This document shows, one piece after another, positions 1 to 11,870 of a stretch of 64,000 nucleotides of DNA. Source of the stretch: Alentia gelatinosa (Eukaryota > Annelida > Polychaeta > Phyllodocida > Polynoidae); contig OX465584.1 in assembly GCA_950022655.1 (NCBI GenBank), positions 30,942,988-31,006,987 of the forward strand, in the 5' to 3' direction. Below the pieces are notes generated by a model. It saw nothing but the letters and a program-made list of their open reading frames with translations, did not search any database and had not been told where the DNA came from. The position numbers and the translations under genes were made by a program. The stretch's first letter is position 1. The number at the start of each line of letters is the position of its first letter.

Positions 1-420
1 TTATTCAGAGTAAGTGAATGAGTCACTTTGGGAGTCACTCAGCATAAATGAAGCATTCATTGTCAGTCACTCAGTGTGAACGACTCAGATTGAATGAGCA
101 ACTCAATGAGTCATGAAGCATATGTGAGTCATTTAGATTGAGTCACTAAGCATAAATGAAGCATTCAGTGTCAGTCACTCACAGTGAATGAGTCACTCAG
201 TGACACTAAGCATAAGTCATTCTGAGTCAGTCACTCAGCACGAGTCAGAGTGAGTCACTCTCTGTGAGTGAGTGACTCAGAGGGAATATGAGTCACTCGG
301 TGAGTAGGAGTCACTATAGGGGGTTGATAGACACTCATTGTGAGTACGAGCCACTCAGAGCGGGTCACCCGATGTGATTCACTACATGTCAGTCACTCAG
401 TGTCAGTCGCTCAGTTCCAC
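1..420. repeat. Degenerate TGAGTCA-rich tandem satellite
   Basis: An irregular short tandem array built from words such as GAATGAGTCACTCAGTG. The seven-base core TGAGTCA or TGACTCA appears about nine times in the first 300 bases (for example near 18, 107, 126, 140, 188, 224, 252, 272 and 290). The array continues off the left edge. No coding frame is supported. The core equals the AP-1 consensus, but a simple satellite is enough to explain it. Confidence 0.75.
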
Positions 421-1810
421 TGAGCTGGCTTACATGATTTTCTCTGTGAAGGCTACCCAGTAGTGGTTAGTTGTGGTTCTGGGTGTCCAACAATCTGTTA
501 GATGTTGCACTTCAGCCCTAATCTATCGTAAACCACAGCCGGGATTGAGAAAAGCAAAGGAAACGAGATGTAAAAGGACAGTTTAACAGAATTATCACAC
601 TTAAATGCTGCTGTTTTACTTTGGTAGTGAATTATTTGAAGCAGCAATTATTGGCAAAATCGTATTAGTTTTGTTACTATCAATAGGAGGGAAGTTTTAT
701 ATTCGACACTCTAGGGGATGATTTTTAAAGTAAAAAAGACCAAGCAACAGTGGAAGAACTGCTAAACGCAAAACTGTAGTGTTTTCTTTCAATAACAGAT
801 AGTGCCTTCCTATCGCTTCATTACAGCCACCATGTGCCAAATAATTGGGAATGTTGTGTTATCATATATGAGGAGCATGTCTGAATCAGATTTTAAACGA
901 TTGACTCCATGAAATATTTCATCTTAGTTATGTTTTCATCGTAGGAAGCACTCATGAACTTGATATTGCAGATACTACTATTTTCTTGGTGTACATATTT
1001 ATTTCACTCTCAATCAATACTTTCAATTGTTACGATCATAATTTGTCTGGGCTAATAGTGTAACCTAGTGTTAAGTTCACCTCCCCTCACCTGTCCGGCT
1101 GTTGACACTAAGTCCCACTAATCATTAATGCTTCAGAACGATCCGTAAGCTAAGTCGTCGTAGTTCCCTCCTCAAACGGTACACGGTTCATACAGTAGTC
1201 TCAAGGTGTTACAAGTTAAACTATTTACACACGTTCTATGATTGTGCAGACTAAAGTTTCAGGTTGTAGATGTTTTAATTACCTTAATAAACGTACCCTT
1301 ATATGTAAACTTTCTTCTTCAGAATTGAAATATTTTCTGCCTTTACTTAATTAAATGATTATTCTATTAAGAAAATATTTGATTATAAGTCTGCCAAAAG
1401 ACCTTAGCTTGTAGTAATTTCTCAGGACCCCACTTTTAATAAGCAACATTGGAATCATAAATGATTACATAAATCCTTCCATCTGCTGAGTCCAATTTCT
1501 CGGCTTTTAGTATTATAACAGCTAATTTCATGGAAACACCCTTCCTTGCTAAATATGGTCCATATTCTCTACAGAAAAGTACAGCTTTTCATGGAGCATA
1601 TTTTGAAAACAAATCTTGCATATGTATTATACATTCATATAAATAGAAACCTACGAATTCATGTGCAAGGCTGCAGGACAGCTGTAACTGGTCCTGAAAA
1701 CCTCATAAAACGAACGGATGTTTCACAGATAGGGTTTTTGTTGGCACAGTCTATGGCCGCTGTCGTAGGTTAAAGTAACTAAAGTCTATCCATGCCTTGT
1801 TGGCTTTCAG
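421..1810. other. AT-rich non-coding stretch, probably an OSBPL9 intron
   Basis: No exon, RNA gene or repeat could be supported here. The next recognisable coding exon starts at 1811 in the middle of a codon, so this is most likely intron sequence between it and upstream exons outside the window. Confidence 0.5.
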
Positions 1811-4800
1811 GACACACAAGACGCCGACGGTGACAGCGCCCACCCCAGACGCCTTCAGAGACGTCAAGGACATGCTGCACACATGTCAGGACCAGGAGGA
1901 GGAGCTCGTCTCCTGCATAGAGGTAGGCATTTTAAATGTGGAATAGAGTGTATTTTGTCTTCCTTCTAGAGATACACAGTTATAAATGTGTGATAGAGTG
2001 TAGTTTATCTTCCCCATAGAGATACACATTTTTAAATGTGAAGCAGTGTGTAGCTGATCTTCCATCTAGAGGTGCACAGAGTATAAAACTTAGAGACAAG
2101 CAGATTTGAAAGCGAAGTAAGGCATACAGTCTTTCCTGCATGAAAATATGCAAAATTTAAAAAGGGAAGCAAGGTGCACGGCATAAGAGAGAAGCAGAAT
2201 AAAGATTGTCTCCTCCATAAAACTGCACAGACTTTAAAATGGGAGGCGCACTGTACTTCGTATTTGGCCTAGAGTTACACACAGTTTTAAAAGAGAACCA
2301 GAGCATAGATTATTTCCCACATAGAGAGGTACGCTGGCCTTTAAAAAAGTAAGGAGCGTGTAGTCCGCCTTTTACATAGAGGTATGTAGCTTTGAGGAGA
2401 AATCACAGTAGGTTGTCTAACGCATAGATTAGCTATTTTTTTCACATATAAGTTCATTCATATTTCTAAAAGGGAATCAAAGTATGAGCTCACCTCACGC
2501 CTAGGGAATATGCACGAATTATTAAAAGGGAGGCAGTACAATTTGTGTTCCACCACCTTTTAGGAATTACCCAACCATGGCGGCCACATCAACGCAATGG
2601 ACCGTGACATTCTGCTGCTGAAAGCCACGTCAAAGTCGACCTTGATGTGCTTAGAGCAATGTCTACACATCCTGCAACATCAACAACACCAGCAACATCA
2701 GCACCACCAGCACCACCAAGTCATTTCAGCACCCCCGCCTGGAATGCCTGGAGGCACAATAGAGTGGCTGGACCCGAGAAATGTGCCCATGTGAGTGTAT
2801 ACCTTTATTTAGTAGAACTTTTTACAGCTGATCATAGCACAGTTGATGCAAGAAAAAATGTATACATGTAATTAAAAATGCCTAAGATGACTGCGGAACT
2901 ATATGGTACAATGTTAATGACTTACATGGTTAGTACTTTCTAGAAAACATAGTAGCGAATTTCCGGAATACATAGGATACCCTTGAGGGTTACTAAGAGA
3001 ATGAGAATGAAGGGAATGTTTTAAGTGCCAACTGCCTTTTAGAATATTATTGTAACTAAAACATACAAAGTTAATGCCCCTATCATGGCGAGCTCTCTGT
3101 CCTGGTGAGAATGATGTTTGTCACGACGTTGTGAAGGTGTTATAAATACACAATATTTACTAGTTTCAGATACAAGTGGCCGTATGCTCTGAGGAATTGA
3201 CGCGTAGTAATATCCGAGCGTATGCGAGGATATTGCGCAGAGTCAACCGCTTTTTGCGAACAACCGCTTTTATCTGAAACTAGTCTATATTTTATTTATC
3301 ATCCATCTTTTCTGGACAAGTGACATGTCATGTTTTGATTATGAACTATTTTTCCGTACGCACTATTTTTCCGTATGCGCCACCCGGAGCATACAACATA
3401 TCCGTATTCGCTAGGCATGTCCATACAATCTCCCTATGTGTTTTCTATGGACACTCTGTATTAGGTGGGTGATAAATGATGTTGCTCTCCGCACAGAACG
3501 CACGGGTCGCGCAGTGCTCCGACGCCAGGCTCCCCGGCCGAGAGCTACGTCTCAGCCGCCGATCTGCCCACGGCCATGGAAGTCAGATCCGTAGAGAGTA
3601 TGTAAACCCTGTTCTCTATGATCCACTTATTATCTGTTCTTCGTAGTATCTCACCATAGGGTTCTTCTCATCAATAGGTGTATGTCATAATCTAACCATA
3701 ATGGTAGAGTCTACCTGAGGGCACACTTGATGGCCATGTAGCTGTTACTTGGGATATTTTATGGTTAGAGTTTAAACTATAGTGTTATTATACAATTTAG
3801 ATGTAACTCTGGACATTGGCTAGGTGTTTAAACTATAGTTTTATGATACAATTTTGATACTCTATTGGGATGTCTAAAACCATGTGTATATGTCTGCATT
3901 TGCTATCCTCCTCAAGATTGACCGTCAGATAGTGTTCATTCACTGAAATTAAGATGTGCATAAAAGAAAACTTAAAAGAATATAATATCAGTATTTACAT
4001 TATATCCGTAGAATATTCATTTTTATATGGTGGAAATTATACCGATAAACTTCAAAGACTCCAAAACTGTTTACCAAATCGCTATGAACAGTGAGTCTCA
4101 ATTGCTCGCCTTCATGCTGAATGTGGTGTACAACTTCTGAAAGATAGAAGGAATGTGCTTTAGTTGGTTAAACTGTACATACTATCCAGTATTGGTAGCA
4201 ATATAATCTTGCGTAAAAGAAGAACTAGAAGTGATGAAAAAGTCAAATGCATTGAACGTAACTTCAGAAGTATGCCCTTGAAAAGAACCCAAATATTGAG
4301 AAATTTGTGTATGGAACGAATTACGTGAAATTTCACATAAAGTATTTATGCTAAATTTGTCTATATTTTTTTCACACAATATAAATGTTATAACAACTGT
4401 AAGTGAATAACCCTGTAGCTAAGTGGTATACAATCATTGGAAGAGCTGTATAACTTATACTTAGATAATTTATGATTTAAAAATATAAATGAACTCTGTT
4501 AATCTCTTCAGATGCTGGGCCGCTGAGTCATGAAGACGAGGTGGAGGACGAGGGGGAATACACAGACACTGAGCTGGGGGGCGTTGAGGAGCACAAATCC
4601 ATCATCCTTCACCTCCTGTCTCAGCTCAAGCTCGGCATGGACCTTACCAAGGTTAGTTGGTGTAATCTTCCCCATAACACACCCTGTATGGATCTTACCA
4701 AAGTTAGTTGGTATAATCTTCCGCATAACAAACCCAATATGGACCTTGCCAAGATTAGTCAGTATAATCTTCCCCATAACAAACCCAGTCTGGATCTTAC

Positions 4801-7800
4801 CAAGGTTAGTCGGTGTAATCTTCCCCATAACAAACCCAGTCTGGATCTTACCAAGGTTAGTCGGGATAGTCTTCCCCATAACAAACCCAATATGGTCCTT
4901 ACCAAGGTTAGTCAGTATAATCTTCCCCATAACTAGTCAGTATGACCTTCCCTGTAACTAGTTTTCTAATTTTGAAGAACTACTATTATAGTGTTGGAGG
5001 TTAAAGTGTAAAGATACTGTCCATAATAGAACTGAAGTCTTATTGAGGAGGCGTTAACCGTATGGTGCATGTGGAGATGAGTAAAAACTGTTCTAAAGCC
5101 CCACATGAATGTTTGTGTCGTGCGCAGGTCGTCCTGCCAACGTTCATCCTGGAGAAGCGCTCCCTGCTGGAGATGTTTGCAGACTACATGGCGCATCCCG
5201 ATATGTTCATCCGGTACGCTACTGTTTTTATCAAACCCTCGTAATTAGCCATACATAGCGGTAATCTACCAACCATAGCCACAACATCTTGATATTCAAT
5301 GTTTAGATAATGAAGTATAATTATTTTTTTAATTGCAGTTCCTGTGTTTATCATTCTGATCTGTTTTGTAAACCCATTAACTTTGCCTACAAGAACAATA
5401 TGAATTCATTGAAAGCAAATACAAAATCTTTAAAGTCCTCTGAGACTCATTAAAATATTTTCTTCGTGTACATATGTGATAGATATAAATGATGTAGTGT
5501 TAGAATACTCAAGCTTTAAAACTATAACGTCGTATATAACAACATGTACGCACTATGTAGAATAACTGGTGAGCCAAGATATTTTCTATACTTTAGGATA
5601 CCCAGTCACTCGGACCCTGAGAAGCGCATGTTGGCCGTAGTGGAGTGGTACCTCACGTCATTCCATGCCAGCCGTAAGGTGGGTGTCACCTCTTCAAACC
5701 TTTACCTTTAGCACTGCATGTATCTTACTGACATCACCGAATTCCATTACAGGCCGTATGGCTTAGTTTCTGAACATTATTTCACTGGTGCTTCTTTCTA
5801 TAGGGTGCTGTAGCTAAGAAACCTTATAACCCGATCATCGGTGAGAGGTTCTACTGCTCATGGGTTGTCGACGATTCGCCGAATGAAGGTAAAAAGGGAA
5901 CACCCGTTCATGGCTCGACGCAAGTCAACGACTCAGAGCAAGAACCCCTTGGTCTATATTATTGTGCCGAGCAGGTCTCCCACCACCCGCCAAGTAAGTA
6001 CATACAACTCGTTCTCACATGCTGTACACAACACATGCTGTATACAACACATGCTGTATACAACTGTGTCCACCAATGCATAAATTAAAAATTTCAAGTC
6101 TCCCATCACCAGCCACCCACCCAGTTAGTATCACCAACGTCTCATTTTTGAGGAGTCTAAATAGTCCGTGTTTGATGGGATAAGTCTTATTATCCCATGT
6201 TATATTTAAGTGAGTTATCGACAGAGGGAACGGTGCTCGAGCAACTTTGTAGGTTGGAGACGCCTAATAGTAGATCGGTGAGGTTATAACTGCCCTGGCC
6301 AGTCGGCCATACCTTTCCATTCACCGAAGACGTTGTGTTACCTGGATCTTTTTTCTTTAGTATTTCATTATTCTGGAATGTTTTTAACATGCTAATAATT
6401 GTGAAATAAAGTTCTGTGGTCAAACATTATGACCATCGAGTAACTGAGCAAGTTAACCTGTCTCGTGTTATCTATACTAATATATCTTTAGTTGACTTCA
6501 ATCACCTCCATACCAGGCCGAAAAACAAATTCCATTTTTCATGTTGTAAAGAATACAGTGGGTGTATTGTATATTACTCGAATTATGGGTAAAACTCAAC
6601 CCCGTCATCCTGGTATGGATGTGGGGATTATCCATGTCAGAACAAATAGCTTCAGGTAATTGTTCGACTACCAAATATTATCCAAAGTAATCTACAATGT
6701 GTTAGTTTTTGGAGGATGGAGGAGAGAGCCATATTCATATGTTGGACTTTATGTTAGTCTGTGAATTAATTTGACGTGGCAACTTACCTCATTGGTTTTA
6801 ATTTCAGTTTCGGCGTTCTACTTCGAGTGTCCCGAGAAGAAGATTAGTATGAATGCTTCCATATGGACCAAGTCCAAGTTCATGGGAATGTCGATAGGTG
6901 TCGTCATGGTAGGAAAAGGTAACTAAGTTTGCTGTTTAACATGAACTCCATATATATCGTATTTGACTGAATATTCCCATTGAGAAACTATATACATGCG
7001 CTCTTAGTCAAAATGAAGCACATTTCGACCAAGCTATAAGATATCAATCATTCACAAAACGAATTATTCGAAAATGAAATCAAATTGGACGTTAAACTAC
7101 CCAAATAAACAATTCAAAAATGGTCTGTAAACTTCTTGAATTAGATATGGCTGGCTCCGCTCCTAACGTGTAGACGGGCCAGCCTCTGTTGACCGCCTAC
7201 TTCAAACTGGGACGGGCCAGCCTCCGAAACGTGGACGCATGTTTCCAGCGTTCTGTCACGTTCCGGACTAAACAAGTTTGTTTTCGTGAGTGTGTGTATG
7301 GGGGGGGGGGGGGGGGGGGGAGGAGGGCAGGTTTCCCTTCATGAAGCACCATTGAATATGTGTCCTTATTTCCTGTATAGGGAATACCCTAGCGGTTGTG
7401 TTAGGTATCGAGCTAGACTTCTGTATTGGGGCATGTGCACAATTGACAGAGCCTATAGTTACTCAATAAGAGCTAGTGTTGACTTTCTGGTTTTCACACT
7501 TAAGTGACCGGGTCTAGATTGGTTAGTTCACGGTCTCTATGAACAGTGTAGTACCAGAGATGGCAGTTTTCCTTTTTTCCATGGAAATCCCCCTTTTTTT
7601 AATGTGGGATATTACCTCTATAGTCTTTTTTTCAGTACATAAAATCATTTTACTTGTGAAAAACAAAGATAATATTAATTAAGCCTCATTAACGCCAATA
7701 AAACAGTGGCTTTAACCTCCTCATGGAGCTTCAGCCCCATGCAGTGTCTGACATAATTGTATTTTCTATGTTTTCCCTGTTTCTCTGAGGTGAAGCAACC

Positions 7801-10703
7801 TATTCCATATGAAAAATATGTACACTTCTTTTCTTACCTCAATTGACATCCCTGATAACATGTACATATAAATCACAAATTTTCACTAGAGCGAGAAACC
7901 CGAATAGATTGATAGGGCTGATTGCACCCTGCCAGTTTCTATTAGGTCTATTCTTCGTCCATTGGCCTCTCCACCAGTCTTGGGGTAATTATGATGTCTT
8001 GTTTTCGGTCGCCCACAGTGAAGCTGAACCTCCTGGAGCATGACGAGGAGTACCAGTTCAACCTGCCGAGCGCCTACGCCCGGTCCATCCTCACCGTGCC
8101 CTGGGTGGAAATGGGAGACCGGGTCACCATCTCGTGTCCCAAGACCAACTACTCCGCCTCCGTCATCTTCCACACCAAAGTACGTCCCCCGTCAGAAATC
8201 CGAACCGCGGAACCAGTATTATCACTCCTATTCCCTCTGTATCTCCTCTTTCTCTCCTCATCTCTCTTGCTCACTCTCTCGTTCTCTTCCCCCTCACTGT
8301 ACATCTCTTTCTTTATCTCTCTTCACGTTATTTCTCTCCCTCTGTCTCTCATTGCGTAGTTGTGTGTAAAAATATTAATCTGCTTAATTATATTAAGAGT
8401 ACAACAGAATCAGATAAACTTTACTATAATTCTTTTGTACGGTAAAAGAAGAATAATTTGATCAAAATTGCTAATATGAGAAAGTTATTGAATTTTTTCG
8501 AATGCATTGTTTTTGGCCCAATTTAGCAAAACGCACCAATGTAGAAAACCTGTGTTGATAAATATCCCCCGATGCGTGTTTGTGCCCTAATTAAATCATT
8601 CCCGCTCTGTGATGCATCCTCTGGTTGGCACTGCCCTCCTTATCTGTGTAATGATTTTAGAAAACGGCCCTATGCTACTTTATCTTTCTATATAGGGATG
8701 CAAATTTACCGACAAATTACAGAATTCCAACATTCCATGTGCATCGGCAAAATATATCGATTCATAGCCATTCTGTTCCAAAATAAAGTTATAAATCATT
8801 CTTTCTAATAAGCGTTTCAAATTTCCGATGTTTCCCTCACTCTCGACTTTGATCCCTGTGTGTAGTTCACACGTTCACGCGTGTAGTGCCAAACGCCGAG
8901 CTAATGATACTCTTCTATCTCCTGACAGCCTTTTTACGGTGGAAAGTTGCACCGGATTTCCGCGGAGGTGAAGAACCCCACAGGAGAGGTTAACTGCCGT
9001 ATCAACGGGGAATGGAATGCCGCTTTGGAATTCACATATTCAAATGTAAGATGACCTGAAGTATTCTCATAAATCGATCTGAGTCATGCCTTCAATTTGC
9101 ACACACGTACGTTTACTGTGATGACGGCCATGTCATCTGCACATTATTTTTAGGGTCACCAAGAAATACCCCAAAGGGAAAAAAAATTCACCAAGAAATC
9201 CCAATTATATTTATAGTTTGCGGCATTAGTCTATGCTTACAGATTTTTCACTATCAATCGATACATCAAATCTCATTTATTGTGGTTAAGAAGGCGGTTA
9301 TTTTGAGAAATGTCATCTTATTGGTCGAGATTTATTGCGTCAGAGCAACTTGTATGTCGTATTTTAGGAAGTTAACATCTACAACGTAGTTTGGTCATGT
9401 TTTGTGGCGTACATCTTCTATGAGAAACCGACTAAAGTCACGTGATCGAGTCTAGCTTCTAAGAAAATGCTTGCTGTTGTCATAAGTAAATAGAAATAGC
9501 TTTCTTTGTCTTTGTTCAAAATAAAAATTGTGTATGATAAACTGGAAATCGTTCTCGCTACAAGAAATACTCTAATCGCTTAGACAACATTGACAGCCGA
9601 TCCTGGCTAAACTATTATTATGGTATTCAACCAAAAATTGTAATCGTGTTAATTTCGTTGTTTTAATGTGTATGTTATTTTTATATTCCAGGGCGAAACT
9701 AAAACTATCCATACAGATAGATTGAAAACCGTTCGGAAGCGAGTAAGACCCGTTGAAAAACAGTTTGATAATGAGTCAAGAAAAATGTGGCAGAAAGTTA
9801 CGGAAGCACTGAGGAACCAGGATATCGACTCAGCGACGCAACACAAACGATTTGTGAGTAATCTATGCTGCTACCTCACTGTGTATCCATTAATATGATC
9901 AATGAGCTCTGAGGGTGTCGTGGTGATGGGGATGGCGAGTCGTTAGTCCGTTATTTCTGTTAGAAATGAAAAAAAAATTAAACCAGGCTAACTTTTACTA
10001 ACCAAACCCAAACTCTCTTGCTTCTAGCTGGTTTGGGTATTCTTTTAGGGGATGGTATACAACATTCACCCTTCTCTAAATGCTGGTTCCACCAACACGA
10101 TGGATTTGCCATGGTATATCTTGTTTTATCCTACCCCGCATATAAACCTCCATAGACTTAACATGGTGTGACTGTATGCCACGGTTATGCCATAAAATAT
10201 TTATATACCACTGGTGGCATATGAAGTTAAAAACATGTGACAGGGTAGGATTAAATCTAAACATCACTCAATTTCATATAATTGTTTACATGGTATTCAT
10301 GGTCTTCTGCTACAGATATCACTCAGCTCCGCTTCGTGATATCATTCCGCAAAGACAACTCATGCTATATAAACAATCATATGAAATTTTGTGATGTTTC
10401 TATCTTACAGTGTTGTAATATGTCAAACCCCCTTTGTCGCGATATGTAGCGCGCAATGTCGTGTGCATGTTTTGATGCTCCACCACCGCGATACCTTAAG
10501 ACACATCGCGGCCAATGTGCACGGGATTATTCAAAACCTAGCAAAATTTAGCAAGGCCACCAAATCGTGACTATCTCGCTATATCTTGTGTGTAGGTGGA
10601 ATCAGCACTTTAGACGTATTCTCAGGAAGCTTACATCCTTGAATCAGAGATTTAGGTGATTATTCAGGTAGCAAATATATATATATATATATATATACAT
10701 GTG

Positions 10704-10746
<43 letters not shown>

Positions 10747-11870
10747 TGTAACTTCCATCTCCACATCCGTCATAATAGTTTTTGCTATACGCTCATCAAC
10801 TGTTTGAAATCTGATTATAAGTAATTTTTCATTGTAAAACCTATAGAGCTAGAATTCTCAATAGAGAATTGGTGTATACCACAAACAAAAGGACATTGTT
10901 TGGTGTCGTGTGGAGTGAATCATACATGTACTTCCTTCGATTTTAAGTACACGTGTAGGTTCATTAGTCGTCCTATAATTTAAATTAGACTCATCTTTAT
11001 TTTCTGTAATTTTTACAGTTGGAGGAAAAACAAAGACAAGGCGAGAGACACAGGAGAGAAACAAACACAGCTTTCCCAACACAAGTGAGTATTTCAGCTC
11101 ATAATTTTTTATCCCAACATTTCTGTGTAGGGCATGATCTGCACCTGTTTCTGCATAGCGGGGCTGTAGGGATACCTGTATGTACATGTCCTTAAGTAGC
11201 CCTGAATTTACGGCGTAGCAAAAACACCTGTTAACAAAACCGATGCTACCTTGTTGCTATGGAGTTTCTATATGAGAATTTTTCTGGATCAGACATCGAT
11301 GCCTTTTAGCTATGAAAACGTATCCTAGATCTGGTCCCCACTCTTCAAACACAGGTGAACTTTGGAAGAGTGACACCAAGCATATCTCTTGGGTATTTCC
11401 TTGATAATATAGATCAAGAGGGGCTTGGAACTGATCAGGCATTTTTATGTATGGCTAAAGCAAGGCGTGTCACGTTTTAGGGGCCGGACATTCTTTATTC
11501 TTGACCTAAACCAATTCATTAACAGATGAAAAAGATTAATGAAACTCAAAGCAACAGCCCTAAATCATGATCTATCTTTTTTGCCAAGTATTTTGAATCT
11601 AAATCTTGATCTAGTCAAGAGATGAAGGCTACCCCCTATTTCCTCAACGGAAGGGGTAGACAGGCCCCCAGACCAACGACCACACACGGTAGAAACGGTT
11701 CCATTAAAACGTTGCGTAAATCACTACAGTGCACCATTTAAATCCATCAGTACTCTTTATAATAGTTCTTTTTTTTGTCTCTGGTATTTCAGCTTTTCCA
11801 TGAGTTTGACGACTGCTGGAACTACAACAAACCACTGACCCTTGGTCAGACGACTACGAGTGTCGTCTGA
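1811..11870 (+). CDS. OSBPL9: Oxysterol-binding protein-related protein 9-like, 3' part of gene (13 exons)
   Basis: Lipid transfer protein of the OSBP family; ORP9 proteins exchange sterol/PI4P and phosphatidylserine at ER-Golgi contacts. Coding exons with matching phases and AG/GT borders: 1811-1922, 2564-2790, 3497-3597, 4512-4651, 5128-5213, 5597-5678, 5804-5993, 6808-6918, 8019-8179, 8929-9045, 9692-9853, 11019-11084, 11793-11870 (TGA). The ORD starts near GMDLTK in the 4512 exon, continues [16 protein letters not shown] and NPIIGE, carries the family signature EQVSHHPP at the end of the 5804 exon, then SILTVPWVE and PFYGGK, and ends [15 protein letters not shown]. Residue by residue this follows vertebrate ORP9 rather than ORP1/2 or ORP5/8. 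The 2564 exon encodes a Gln/His run. The N-terminal PH domain is not in the window. The first three listed exons are less conserved, but their phases join correctly. No FFAT motif like that of vertebrate ORP9 was recognised. Confidence 0.93.
3140..3302. mobile_element. Hairpin MITE-like element, copy 1 (intron of OSBPL9)
   Basis: Long imperfect palindrome: ACTAGTTTCAGATA at 3159 pairs with TATCTGAAACTAGT near 3281, and an inner arm TTGACGCGTAGTAATATCC pairs with GGATATTGCGCAGAGTCAA. The same inner arm words recur in hairpins at 19.3 and 62.7 kb. Flanking ATAAATACA and TTTATTTATC match the ends of those copies. An inverted partner of the flank, GGTGGGTGATAAATGATG, lies at 3465-3482. Confidence 0.7.
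4637..4935 (+). repeat. 51-bp tandem repeat straddling an OSBPL9 exon-intron boundary
   Basis: Six units start at 4637, 4688, 4739, 4790, 4841 and 4892 (the last partial). Each begins with the last 15 bases of the exon (ATGGACCTTACCAAG or a variant) followed by the donor GTTAGT and about 30 intronic bases. The unit is 17 codons long and remains open in the exon's reading frame through all copies until a stop after 4927. Copies 1, 2, 4, 5 and 6 keep GTTAGT; copy 3 has ATTAGT. A further degraded piece follows up to about 4965. Confidence 0.93.
7300..7320. repeat. Poly-G tract (21 G)
   Basis: An uninterrupted run of 21 G inside an OSBPL9 intron, after a GTGTGT stretch. Similar G or C runs occur at 18821-18837, about 29537-29554, 32010-32024, 43568-43580 and 53764-53788. 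Confidence 0.9.
8218..8345. repeat. CT-rich low-complexity intron stretch
   Basis: Pyrimidine-rich sequence built of CTCTCT, TCTCTC and CCTC words directly after the donor of the 8019-8179 exon. Confidence 0.7.
10120..10365. mobile_element. Dispersed repeat family A, copy 1 (OSBPL9 intron)
   Basis: Shares ordered words with 62085-62320: ATCCTACCCC, an ATA-ACC/CCATAG-CTTAACAT block, GTATGCCACG, GGGTAGGAT, then CTC-GCTCCGC-TCGTGATATCA. It contains a small stem from GTATGCCAC and GGTGGCATA. No protein is encoded. It is a diverged non-autonomous element of unknown class. Confidence 0.6.
10674..10742. repeat. (AT)n(GT)n microsatellite
   Basis: Alternating AT dinucleotides, a short ACATGTGT junction, then more AT and a GT run, inside an OSBPL9 intron. 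Confidence 0.95.

Noticed and set aside
2564..2790. CAACACCAG-type repeat as a possible CRISPR-like or minisatellite array
   Set aside because: It is a Gln/His codon run inside an OSBPL9 exon; there are no spacers and this is a eukaryotic genome.
4508..4930. Minus-strand 140-codon frame with a repeated GKI-PTNLGK pattern
   Set aside because: It is the antisense shadow of the 51-bp tandem repeat; the plus strand carries the real OSBPL9 exon.
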